A stretch of 59,801 nucleotides of DNA from a virus: positions 1 through 59,801 of the IMG/VR virus record IMGVR_UViG_3300046654_000013; one strand, given 5' to 3'. A model generated the notes under the pieces. That model was not told the DNA's origin. It ran no database searches and saw only the letters and a list, made by a program, of their open reading frames with translations. Both the position numbers and the translations under genes were made by a program. This document shows, one piece after another, positions 23,373 to 30,753 of this stretch. Position 1 is the stretch's first letter. Each line of letters starts with the position of its first letter.

Positions 23373-23541
23373 AAAACTACGCGCAGAACGCAATTTAACG
23401 CAAGTACAGCTTGCACGATTGATTGGAGTATCTTCGCAAGCAGTAAAATTGTGGGAATGGCAAGATGCGACGCCAAACGAAAAAAATATGAAAAAGTTGG
23501 AGGAATTACAGAGTGGACAGCGAATTAAACAAGTGGATTGA
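23362..23541 (+). CDS. XRE-family HTH regulator
   Basis: Protein of 59 residues, RBS CAGGAGAATAT. IKKLRAERNLTQVQLARLIGVSSQAVKLWE is a Cro/CI-type helix-turn-helix. It has no dimer or cleavage domain, so it is Cro-like rather than a CI repressor. Confidence 0.75.
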   Translation: MDIKKLRAERNLTQVQLARLIGVSSQAVKLWEWQDATPNEKNMKKLEELQSGQRIKQVD

Positions 23542-23770
23542 TAGAGCAAATGACTACAAACTAAAGCACGGTGATGAAATGGTCGTGTGCAGAAATAACG
23601 GATTGTTATTTGATTGGCCCGCATCAGTGTTTGATAAGTACCATGAGGACGATCCTGCATACGTTGTTTTGTACAGGACGGATGGAAAGATAGAACCGCA
23701 GGAAGATGTTCATATGATGACAGTTTCGGAGTATGCTGCAAGTGTTTATGAAAGAGAAGGTAAAATATGA
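23513..23770 (+). CDS. Hypothetical protein, GTG start
   Basis: Protein of 85 residues from GTG 23513 behind GGAGGAATTACAGA. Acidic, mixed fold. No family is recognised. Confidence 0.5.
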   Translation: MDSELNKWIDRANDYKLKHGDEMVVCRNNGLLFDWPASVFDKYHEDDPAYVVLYRTDGKIEPQEDVHMMTVSEYAASVYEREGKI

Positions 23771-24066
23771 AAACAAATAAAAAACTTGGAATGGCAAGAG
23801 TTGAAAATAATAATTTAATTATAACAATGCCAGTAAACTTATTAGTAAATGCAGCAAAATATAACCCAGAATATTGGAAAGTTAGAATCAAAGATAAAGA
23901 AGCTTATGCTAAAGCCGTAGCTGAAAAGATTATTGGTTTTAACGAAGATAGTGAAACAGGGATAACACAGTTTCAAATACTATTTGATGATATTCAAAAT
24001 GAGTTGGTGGAAGAAGAAAATCCAACAATTCAAGTAAAATGGCAACCAGAAGATAAATTTGAATAA
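23767..24066 (+). CDS. Hypothetical protein
   Basis: Protein of 99 residues, ATGA overlap. LGMARVENNNLIITMPVNLLVNAAKY is a beta-helix start; the rest is acidic. Unknown. Confidence 0.55.
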   Translation: MKTNKKLGMARVENNNLIITMPVNLLVNAAKYNPEYWKVRIKDKEAYAKAVAEKIIGFNEDSETGITQFQILFDDIQNELVEEENPTIQVKWQPEDKFE

Positions 24067-24080
24067 AGATGGTGTTTAAT

Positions 24081-24242
24081 ATGCGAAACAGGTTTGGAGG
24101 ATATTGTATGAACTGCGGTCAATGGATACCACCAATGAAAGGAAAGACTGTATACAAGGATAAAAAGCTAGGCAAATGGTTAATAGAACATAGACGTGGT
24201 TGTCCACCACATAAACACGAAATAAGGAGAGAATTGCCATGA
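24081..24242 (+). CDS. Small basic zinc-ribbon-like protein
   Basis: Protein of 53 residues. CMNCGQWIPP near residue 9 and RGCPPHKHE near residue 40 give a CxxC...CxxxHxH site. Basic. Confidence 0.5.
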   Translation: MRNRFGGYCMNCGQWIPPMKGKTVYKDKKLGKWLIEHRRGCPPHKHEIRRELP

Positions 24243-24493
24243 ATAACAAACTGCAATATTACAAAACAATACCAGTTAGATTAATATTGCGTAAAAATTA
24301 TAAATATGACAAAGCAAAGCGATTTACACTTAATGAAACAAACCAAAACATATGGATACCAAACAAACATTTGATGCCAGACGGAACAATTATTTATGGT
24401 GAAAATATCGACTATGTTTTTCGTAAGTCTTGGAGACAATGCAATATTGCAGGAATTGATATTAATGCTTTAAATAGGAGAATTTACTTATGA
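24239..24493 (+). CDS. Hypothetical protein
   Basis: Protein of 84 residues, ATGA overlap with both neighbours. Basic and aromatic. FTLNETNQNIWIPNKHL gives a small beta segment. Unknown. Confidence 0.55.
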   Translation: MNNKLQYYKTIPVRLILRKNYKYDKAKRFTLNETNQNIWIPNKHLMPDGTIIYGENIDYVFRKSWRQCNIAGIDINALNRRIYL

Positions 24494-24756
24494 CAATAGT
24501 AACACTTATCGATGGAACAACTTATTATGTAGATACGGATAACAGCAATAGTGTTTATGGTGTCGTTGAATATAAGTTACAAGACAGAAATGATTATCGT
24601 ACGGTAGAAAAAACAGAAGTGTTTGATGGTATTACTATTAGCAAAGACACTAAATATTATAATTCGGATGATAGTTATGACGGCATACCATTGCAGGCAA
24701 AAACTGGGTGGAGCTATAAATGGGGAATTAAAGGAACGCATTTTACAAGAAATTAA
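24490..24756 (+). CDS. Hypothetical protein
   Basis: Protein of 88 residues. Beta-rich and acidic with many Tyr and Asp. No family is recognised. Confidence 0.55.
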   Translation: MTIVTLIDGTTYYVDTDNSNSVYGVVEYKLQDRNDYRTVEKTEVFDGITISKDTKYYNSDDSYDGIPLQAKTGWSYKWGIKGTHFTRN

Positions 24757-24775
24757 TAAAATAGGAGGTCTGACA

Positions 24776-25096
24776 ATGGAAAAGCTTACTGATGACCAGA
24801 TTAGTGATGAAAAAATTGATAATATTATAAAACATATATCAACGTTTTCAGTACTAGCAGATGGAACTCCTGATGAAATAATGATAGATAAATGGGATTT
24901 GCTTGAACTTGCGTACGAAGTAAAGGAACGGCGCGAATCCGATGAAAAGACGCTAGCCATAAAAGATCAGTTGCGTATGGTGCGCGATAAGTGCCCGGAT
25001 ATATGGGATATTATACACAACAACTGGTATAGTATTTTTGGATTTTCATTGTGCCATAAATTTAAGTACGAAATATTTAAGGAAGGTAAAGAATAA
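24776..25096 (+). CDS. Helical hypothetical protein
   Basis: ATG 24776 behind AGGAGGTCTGACA gives 106 residues. Acidic helices in the first half, then CPDIWDIIHNNWYSIFGFSLCHKF. Unknown. Confidence 0.6.
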   Translation: MEKLTDDQISDEKIDNIIKHISTFSVLADGTPDEIMIDKWDLLELAYEVKERRESDEKTLAIKDQLRMVRDKCPDIWDIIHNNWYSIFGFSLCHKFKYEIFKEGKE

Positions 25097-25269
25097 TGAA
25101 TAAAATACATTTGTTCGACTATGAACATTTTGAAAAGTTCCCGGTAAACAATACTAATAGGCGAAACGCAACAAAGTGCGGTTATGTAAGGGATAATATC
25201 ACACATGACAAGAAAAAAGTGAATTGCAAATTGTGTTTAAGAGAAATGAAAAAGGAAGGTGAAGAATGA
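25096..25269 (+). CDS. Small cysteine-containing protein
   Basis: Protein of 57 residues, ATG overlapping previous TAA. NATKCGYVRDN...VNCKLCLREMKK suggests a single zinc site (C...CxxC). Confidence 0.55.
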   Translation: MNKIHLFDYEHFEKFPVNNTNRRNATKCGYVRDNITHDKKKVNCKLCLREMKKEGEE

Positions 25270-25664
25270 TGGCATATGCTTATAGTTTTGATGGTAATGA
25301 TTTTAGTAATAGCGGATATGACAGTATCAAAGAAGCTTTAAAAGACGCAAAGAAAGATGCTGCTTCTCGTGATGACAAACCAACTCATTGTTTTATTGGT
25401 GAACAGATCGAATTTAAACCAGAGATTGATGCTGATATGATTTTTGACCAATTAAAAGACAAAGCGGATGAATTTTCATATGAATATGCAGAAGATTACT
25501 TAGTAGGTGTTTCGGACGAAGAAAAGAAAGACCTCGAAAAATCTATACAAAAAGTATTTGAAGAATGGGAAGAAAGAACAGGAAATAAGGCAACATTTTT
25601 TCAGATTGAAGATTCAAAAAAATATTATATAGAACTAAGGTGCGGACTGGAAGTGTCTGAATGA
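25266..25664 (+). CDS. Hypothetical acidic protein
   Basis: Protein of 132 residues. YDSIKEALKDAKKDA and LKDKADEFSYEYAEDYL are acidic helices around a central FIGEQIEFKPEIDAD strand. Similar proteins are common in phage early regions with no known role. Confidence 0.6.
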   Translation: MMAYAYSFDGNDFSNSGYDSIKEALKDAKKDAASRDDKPTHCFIGEQIEFKPEIDADMIFDQLKDKADEFSYEYAEDYLVGVSDEEKKDLEKSIQKVFEEWEERTGNKATFFQIEDSKKYYIELRCGLEVSE

Positions 25665-25846
25665 ATAGATATCAGCGAACAATAGATGCAATAAAGCAAA
25701 CGCATTCAAAAAGTTGTCATCGATGCCAACATTATAAAATAGCAAAATCGTATGTCCAATGTTCATTAACATACTGCCATGGATTTATTCCGAAATTTAA
25801 GGTTCGCAAATGCATCTTGAGAAGGTGGAAACATGCGCGGAATTAA
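25661..25846 (+). CDS. Cys microprotein with FxxKFxxRKxILRR tail (1 of 3)
   Basis: Protein of 61 residues. CHRCQHYKI and QCSLTYCHG give a zinc site. It ends PKFKVRKCILRRWKHARN. The same ending occurs in the proteins at 28749 and 29085. The bases encoding LRRW also carry a purine-rich GAGAAGGTGG, a possible RBS for the short frame at 25833. Confidence 0.6.
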   Translation: MNRYQRTIDAIKQTHSKSCHRCQHYKIAKSYVQCSLTYCHGFIPKFKVRKCILRRWKHARN

Positions 25847-25960
25847 TGAATATATGCATCATTGGTTTAGAATGTTTTATCGATAACCTGAAACTTCGAT
25901 GCGAGAATATGTAGAACATATCCAATCAAAGAAAAAATATAAGAGAAAGAAGAAAAACAA
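25847..25960 (+). other. Spacer with two very short frames
   Basis: It holds the end of a 17-codon frame (25833-25886) and a 21-codon basic frame (25899-25964, ending KKKYKRKKKNK) that overlaps the next ATG. Either might be translated. Neither shows a family. Confidence 0.3.
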
Positions 25961-26509
25961 ATGACTGAATACACATTTACGAAAGGAACAGTCGAAAAGT
26001 ATGATATCCGGTGGAACCGTGGAGAATGGGCAGTATTTACGATAGACAATGAAACCGGATTAATGCAATGCCATAGTTCATACGGTGATTGGGGTTATGG
26101 ATGGCCTAGCCACGGCAGGAAAACATTTAAGCATTTTATTCTTGAACTAGAAAGAGACAGCGAATATTTGCTTAAAAAAGTATCAAATGAAATTTTTGAC
26201 TTTGAAGGATCTATCAAGCGATGGAAAAGATTAATTATTGATTGGCGGAAAGAAGAATCATGCAAAAAAGAAGAAACTAGAGAAGCGTATGATTTTTTAA
26301 AAAATCTATCTAATGATGATAATCAATCTTATGATTATTGCTTTTCTAAATTGTTGGAAAGCGAAGAAATAAACAATCTTAATGTCTGCGATTTTTGGGA
26401 AGTGTTCGGTCAAGAAAAAAAGTGGGCAGCACAAGATATTGTTTTTGCTAAAACGATATGGCCTATGCTATGCGACATCATCCGGAAAGAAATGAAAGAA
26501 GGAAAATAA
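25961..26509 (+). CDS. Hypothetical protein
   Basis: Protein of 182 residues. A beta-rich first 60 residues (AVFTIDNETGLMQCHSSYGDWGYGW) are followed by long helices. It resembles phage proteins of unknown role with a YGDW-type motif. Confidence 0.6.
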   Translation: MTEYTFTKGTVEKYDIRWNRGEWAVFTIDNETGLMQCHSSYGDWGYGWPSHGRKTFKHFILELERDSEYLLKKVSNEIFDFEGSIKRWKRLIIDWRKEESCKKEETREAYDFLKNLSNDDNQSYDYCFSKLLESEEINNLNVCDFWEVFGQEKKWAAQDIVFAKTIWPMLCDIIRKEMKEGK

Positions 26510-26761
26510 ATGGCGAAATATATAATTTATTTGCCGGAATATAACGGCGATTATGCAGGAAAAGTATATATGAAAGAGCATGAATATTATCCAGTGATTG
26601 CAAGCGAAGATAATAAACAAAAAGCTAAAGTATATAGTTCAGTTAAAAGATCCTTGCTTGCTGCTAAAAGTTTATCGTTAAAATGCCAATACGCAGAAGA
26701 ATATGAAGTGAGAGAAGAAATCAATAAAAACAAAGGAAAGAAAATAAATGAGCAAATTTGA
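26510..26761 (+). CDS. Hypothetical protein
   Basis: Protein of 83 residues starting right after the previous stop, RBS GAAGGAAAATAA. AKYIIYLPEY with basic helices behind. Unknown. Confidence 0.55.
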   Translation: MAKYIIYLPEYNGDYAGKVYMKEHEYYPVIASEDNKQKAKVYSSVKRSLLAAKSLSLKCQYAEEYEVREEINKNKGKKINEQI

Positions 26762-27071
26762 TTATTGTAGTTTTATCGGTGGAGATGATAGCTTTGCAGT
26801 ATCGAAAGAAAAATATTCAAAAGAAGAAGCTATCGATATTGCTAAACAAGAATGCATTTCTTCATACACAAAGGAAAAATATTTAGCAATTAGTGATGCT
26901 TTTGTAAAGCATAGAGCAGGAATAAACGAACAAAATGAACCGTGTGTAGGCTGGTGGATTGAATATGAAGATACAGGCCGTAACTGTCCAGTGTTTATAT
27001 TCCGGCTGGCTAATGATAAACATTTAAAGGGATATGAATATATATTGCTACATGAAGGTGATTATCTGTGA
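26748..27071 (+). CDS. Hypothetical protein
   Basis: Protein of 107 residues, overlapping the previous gene by 14 bases. YSKEEAIDIAKQE and VGWWIEYEDTGRNCPVFIFRL are its visible blocks. Unknown. Confidence 0.55.
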   Translation: MSKFDYCSFIGGDDSFAVSKEKYSKEEAIDIAKQECISSYTKEKYLAISDAFVKHRAGINEQNEPCVGWWIEYEDTGRNCPVFIFRLANDKHLKGYEYILLHEGDYL

Positions 27072-27205
27072 AAAACTGGAAAGGAAACAGAAGAAAAACA
27101 GAGTGTAACTGGGCTTCAGCTCTTTCATGGGAATTGATGCTGCCACCGGAAAGTAGAAATAAAAAGCGGATAGAAAGACTTAGAAAGAGGGTTAAGGGGC
27201 TATGA
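27068..27205 (+). CDS. Short basic protein, GTG start
   Basis: Protein of 45 residues linking two genes by GTGA and ATGA overlaps. Arg/Lys-rich C-terminus (RIERLRKRVKGL) may bind nucleic acid. Confidence 0.5.
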   Translation: MKNWKGNRRKTECNWASALSWELMLPPESRNKKRIERLRKRVKGL

Positions 27206-27672
27206 GAGACATTAAGTTTAGAGGTAAATCAACAAAGAGCGGAAAGTGGTATTATGGAGATTTATCAAACGGAGTCCTAACGAGTGGCCAACGTATAGGA
27301 AAATCAATGTATTCAATTGTTGATTATTGCGAAGTTGTCATGCTTTCAGACAACAGCCTTATGAATGGATCAAGAAACGAAGCTGACGTTGACGGTAAAA
27401 CAATTGGACAGTATACAGGATTTACAGATAGTAAAAGCAACAAAGAAATTTATGTAGGCGATATACTTGAAATAAGCGATGGTGTATCAAAAAGATGTTA
27501 TGCAGTTATAAAATTTGATGAACTATATGGAATGTTAAAAGTACATATTCCTGAGTTCTGCATTGATGATGATTTATATAAATATGCTACTGATTTAGAA
27601 TATAGCCATCCGATTTGCGAAGTTATTGGCAATATCTACGACAATCCTAAGTTGCTGGAGGCTGACAAATGA
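27202..27672 (+). CDS. YopX-family protein
   Basis: Protein of 156 residues. MRDIKFRGKSTKSGKWYYGDL at the start and GQYTGFTDSKSNKEIYVGDILE in the middle are the YopX family signature, common in Bacillota phages. Its role is not known. Confidence 0.85.
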   Translation: MRDIKFRGKSTKSGKWYYGDLSNGVLTSGQRIGKSMYSIVDYCEVVMLSDNSLMNGSRNEADVDGKTIGQYTGFTDSKSNKEIYVGDILEISDGVSKRCYAVIKFDELYGMLKVHIPEFCIDDDLYKYATDLEYSHPICEVIGNIYDNPKLLEADK

Positions 27673-28004
27673 TAATAGATAAAGAGATAACAACACTTTG
27701 CAACAGGGTAATTGAATTAAAGCAGTACCGCGAATCGGCTTTACGTCCGGCAGCTAAGTTTGTTAATCAGCCAATGGAGTTGCAACTTGCAAAGCTTGAC
27801 GAAGAAGTTAAAGAAGTACACGCGGAAATGTTTGGTTCTGGGAGCTATGTTGTAACAAGCCTTGCGCAAGAGCTTGCGGATGTCCAAATGGTTTGTGAGA
27901 CAATACTGGCACATATGGGCTTAAACGAGCAACAACGTATGGATGTACGCAAGCAGGTTATCGAGAAAAATCGTGTACGTGGATATTACGAGGGGGATAA
28001 GTAA
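27669..28004 (+). CDS. MazG-like nucleotide pyrophosphohydrolase
   Basis: Protein of 111 residues. KLDEEVKEVHAE and ELADVQMVCETIL give the metal-binding ExxE and ExxD motifs of the all-alpha MazG/dUTPase fold. It may hydrolyse dNTPs or (p)ppGpp to keep the host growing. Confidence 0.72.
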   Translation: MIIDKEITTLCNRVIELKQYRESALRPAAKFVNQPMELQLAKLDEEVKEVHAEMFGSGSYVVTSLAQELADVQMVCETILAHMGLNEQQRMDVRKQVIEKNRVRGYYEGDK

Positions 28005-28169
28005 ATGGACAATATTAAAGTAACCAAAGCACAAAACGATGAGCAGTGCGATATATGCCATGGTAAAAAGCGCCGTGCAGCTGTAATATGCAAGTTGGGA
28101 AGGGTAGAAGTAAATTTGTGCAACGTGTGCGCAGGTAAGTTAATTGACAAATTGGAGGAAAATATATGA
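28005..28169 (+). CDS. Zinc-ribbon microprotein
   Basis: Protein of 54 residues with CDICHGKK and LCNVCAGKL knuckles 20 residues apart. Plain zinc ribbon; DNA or RNA binding is likely. Confidence 0.6.
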   Translation: MDNIKVTKAQNDEQCDICHGKKRRAAVICKLGRVEVNLCNVCAGKLIDKLEENI

Positions 28170-28381
28170 TCGGCAATAGTGGCAGTAAGTACGACTACCC
28201 AAACGCAAGCGTTGATAATGACGTTAATTCAAGAAACGAAACCATAGATTTGTTTGAAACGCAACTAAAACTTGTGTTGATGAGGGACGTTCGATATTTT
28301 GATAATATTCCAGTATCGCACGAACAAAAAATGCAGTCGTTGATGAATGTGGTAAAATGGTACAAGGACTTGATATTATGA
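28166..28381 (+). CDS. Hypothetical protein
   Basis: Protein of 71 residues, RBS TTGGAGGAAAATAT. Helical second half. Unknown. Confidence 0.5.
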   Translation: MIGNSGSKYDYPNASVDNDVNSRNETIDLFETQLKLVLMRDVRYFDNIPVSHEQKMQSLMNVVKWYKDLIL

Positions 28382-28752
28382 CCGAACACGACATACAAAA
28401 CAACATCCGGCTATCATTAGCTAAATTAAATATCTACACGGAGCGCGTCAATGCCGGACGATTTTACGGGGGCAAGGTTATCGCGCACGATGGGAAACGT
28501 ATGGTTTTAGAAAACCCTACGCAGGTGATGGGTGCGGTGTCGGGAACTAGTGATTTAATTGGCTTTCGCCCCCTGTATATTACTCAAGACATGATCGGTA
28601 AAACAGTCGCGCAGTTTATCGCAATTGAAGTTAAGAAGCCCGGTGAACGACCACGACCGAATCAGATCGCATATCTTGATATGGTTAATAAGCGCGGTGG
28701 TATTGGTATTTGGTCTGACAATGTGGGGAAGGTTGAGGGGAAGTTCAAGTGA
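28378..28752 (+). CDS. VRR-NUC domain nuclease
   Basis: Protein of 124 residues. GTSDLIGFRP near residue 60, then FIAIEVKKPGERPRPNQIAYLDMV is the VRR-NUC core (D...ExK). Stand-alone phage VRR-NUC enzymes act on branched DNA such as Holliday junctions. Confidence 0.85.
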   Translation: MTEHDIQNNIRLSLAKLNIYTERVNAGRFYGGKVIAHDGKRMVLENPTQVMGAVSGTSDLIGFRPLYITQDMIGKTVAQFIAIEVKKPGERPRPNQIAYLDMVNKRGGIGIWSDNVGKVEGKFK

Positions 28753-28940
28753 GATTAAAATACTTAGTTAATCGAAGCTGCCCTGCATGCAAACATTATG
28801 ATATTACTAGCACCAATGGGTGCCGATATTTTCCTAACAAATGCGGATGTGGTAATCAAAAATTTACACCACGATTTAATATTCGTAAATATATTTTAAG
28901 GAGATATGCAAATGAAAATAAAATGCGAGCTAGATATTGA
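28749..28940 (+). CDS. Cys microprotein with FxxxFxxRKxILRR tail (2 of 3)
   Basis: Protein of 63 residues, GTG start. CPACKHYD...CRYFPNKCGCGN gives a zinc site, then TPRFNIRKYILRRYANEN. The bases for ILRR carry the RBS (AAGGAG) of the next gene. Confidence 0.6.
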   Translation: MRLKYLVNRSCPACKHYDITSTNGCRYFPNKCGCGNQKFTPRFNIRKYILRRYANENKMRARY

Positions 28941-29088
28941 TAAGTTAAATGAAATTCTTGATAATGCAACGGCTTGTGATAGTATTTATGAGCGATTTTC
29001 ATGTCCGTTGCTTGATAGTCGCGATTGTGATAGCAATGGTTGTTTAGAATCGCTTCGCAAATATATTGGTATTGTGGTGATAAAATGA
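28912..29088 (+). CDS. Small acidic protein with cysteines
   Basis: ATG 28912 with AAGGAG eight bases upstream gives 58 residues. KCELDIDKLNEIL, then FSCPLLDSRDCDSNGC. Partner genes on both sides overlap it. Confidence 0.55.
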   Translation: MKIKCELDIDKLNEILDNATACDSIYERFSCPLLDSRDCDSNGCLESLRKYIGIVVIK

Positions 29089-29237
29089 AACCATATTTTA
29101 TTCGACAGTATGATGTTGAAACAGTATTAAAACACAAATGTTACGGCTGCAAGAAATATAAGACTTGTTATCGACCATGCGATTTTATAGCAAAGTTTAA
29201 ACTACGAAAAGTAATTTTAAGGAGATGGAATAAATGA
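29085..29237 (+). CDS. Cys microprotein with FxxKFxxRKxILRR tail (3 of 3)
   Basis: Protein of 50 residues. CYGCKKYKTCYRPC, then IAKFKLRKVILRRWNK. As in its two paralogues, the codons for LRRW include the next RBS (AAGGAGATGG). Confidence 0.6.
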   Translation: MKPYFIRQYDVETVLKHKCYGCKKYKTCYRPCDFIAKFKLRKVILRRWNK

Positions 29238-29500
29238 TGAAATATGTTTGCACGAAAAAATGTAATGCTTGCGAACCTGCTTGTTGGAGAGAAGTCGACG
29301 ATGCCGTATGTCCGCTAAATATTTTCCCACAGTGGCAACCCGTAACAATCAACATCGGCGACGTAATAAAAATTAAAAATTATGGTGTTGCGATTGTAAC
29401 TGGTATTGGCGAAGATGTGTATTTTTACGAATCACGTGGTACGATCGGCAAGACTGACCTTGAGCACATATCGGCAGTATACAGGGAGGATTATGTATGA
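29234..29500 (+). CDS. Hypothetical protein with N-terminal Cys cluster
   Basis: Protein of 88 residues. CTKKCNACEPACWRE then an SH3-like beta block (VTINIGDVIKIKNYGVAIVTGI). Unknown. Confidence 0.6.
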   Translation: MMKYVCTKKCNACEPACWREVDDAVCPLNIFPQWQPVTINIGDVIKIKNYGVAIVTGIGEDVYFYESRGTIGKTDLEHISAVYREDYV

Positions 29501-29652
29501 TTAGACTTACGGTAAGCGAGTCAGAGCGTCTTAATATGATGAAATTTTTTATTGCCATATCGGGTCTACGCAAAGTTTGTAAGCCTAACATTGACTTACC
29601 GAAACTACGATCTGCGTATCAAGCGATTAAATTTAGGGTGGTGGTTAGATGA
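29497..29652 (+). CDS. Small basic protein
   Basis: Protein of 51 residues linking its neighbours by ATGA overlaps. Basic helical. Unknown. Confidence 0.5.
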   Translation: MIRLTVSESERLNMMKFFIAISGLRKVCKPNIDLPKLRSAYQAIKFRVVVR

Positions 29653-29933
29653 TAGTATATCTGAGCCACCCATACACTGGTGACACGGAGAAAAACATTA
29701 AACACGCATCAAGTATTGCGTTGAAACTTTCAGAGCGTTACACGGTGTTTTCGCCACTCAATAATTTTGATTTTATTAACGGTGAATTTACGTATGATCG
29801 AATGATGAAAATGTGCTTAGACTTGCTAAGCAAGGCTGACAAGTTGGTTTATTATGGAGACAGTAAAGGTGTAAGAATAGAAATTGAATGGGCTAAGAAG
29901 TGGGGAATACCTGTTGAGGAGTGGAAAGATTGA
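29649..29933 (+). CDS. DUF4406 (nucleoside deoxyribosyltransferase-like) protein
   Basis: Protein of 94 residues. MIVYLSHPYTGDTEKNIKHA and GVRIEIEWAKKWGIPVEEW fit the DUF4406 Rossmann-like fold related to nucleoside 2-deoxyribosyltransferases. A nucleotide-salvage or modification role is possible. Confidence 0.75.
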   Translation: MIVYLSHPYTGDTEKNIKHASSIALKLSERYTVFSPLNNFDFINGEFTYDRMMKMCLDLLSKADKLVYYGDSKGVRIEIEWAKKWGIPVEEWKD

Positions 29934-30645
29934 TTGATTTAAACAAGATTTATAACGAAGATTGTTTAGAAGGAATGAAAAAGATTGATGATAAATCTAT
30001 AAATATGATTTTGTGTGATTTGCCATACGGGACAACCAGAAATAAATGGGATTCTATCATCCCATTAGATAAATTGTGGATACAGTATAAAAGAGTTATA
30101 AAAGACAATGGTGCTATTATATTGACTTCACAAACACCATTCGATAAAATCTTAGGTGTCAGTAATATAAAAATGCTTAAGTATGAATGGATTTGGAAAA
30201 AACAAAAGCAACTGAACATTTAAATGCAAAGAAAATGCCTTTAAAGGAACATGAGAATATATTGGTTTTTTATGATAAACTTCCAACATATAATCCACAG
30301 AATTTAATAAAAATAGAAGTTCCTATACTGCGAAAGGGAAAGGATAATGGTACCAACTATGGTAAATCAGATAAGGATAGCTATAGAAATGTTACTGGAT
30401 ACCCTAGAGATGTTTTAGAGTTTTCAAGCGAAGGTAAAACAATACATCCAACACAAAAACCAGTAGCCTTATTTGAATACCTAATAAAAACATATACAAA
30501 CGAAAATGATTTAGTGCTTGACAATTGTATGGGTAGTGGAACAAGTGCCGTGGCAGCAATTAACACAAGACGCAACTTTATTGGTTTTGAGTTGGACGAA
30601 AATTATTTTAATATTGCGGTGCAGCGGATAAATAATCACAAGTAA
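29930..30645 (+). CDS. Adenine-specific DNA methyltransferase, broken at an A6 run
   Basis: TTG 29930 (or GTG 29921) starts LIDLNKIYNEDCLEGMKKI. The catalytic CDLPYGTTRNKWD motif follows at about residue 27. The frame ends at TAA 30221-30223. A frame one base back continues from KTKATEHLNAKKMPLKEHENILVFY to TAA 30643-30645 and carries the SAM-binding VLDNCMGSGTSAVAA. The two join at AAAAAA (30197-30202), where one more A would restore a full beta-class methylase of about 239 residues. The phase is not that of a classical slippery site. Confidence 0.72.
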
Positions 30646-30666
30646 TTATATAGGGAGCTGATGGCA

Positions 30667-30753
30667 ATGAAATTTTTTATAGGACTTAAATACGCGCTGT
30701 TACCGTCGCTTTTATTATGGGTGGTGATACTATTAATACTTTGGAATTTTTAA
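30667..30753 (+). CDS. 28-residue membrane peptide
   Basis: ATG 30667 behind AGGGAGCTGATGGCA. One hydrophobic helix (LLPSLLLWVVILLILWNF), overlapping the primase start. Confidence 0.4.
   Translation: MKFFIGLKYALLPSLLLWVVILLILWNF

Noticed and set aside
30197-30203. A AAA AAC as a programmed frameshift site in the methylase
   Set aside because: The heptamer is out of phase with the zero-frame codons (AAA AAA CAA). A one-base change of the A run explains the break better.
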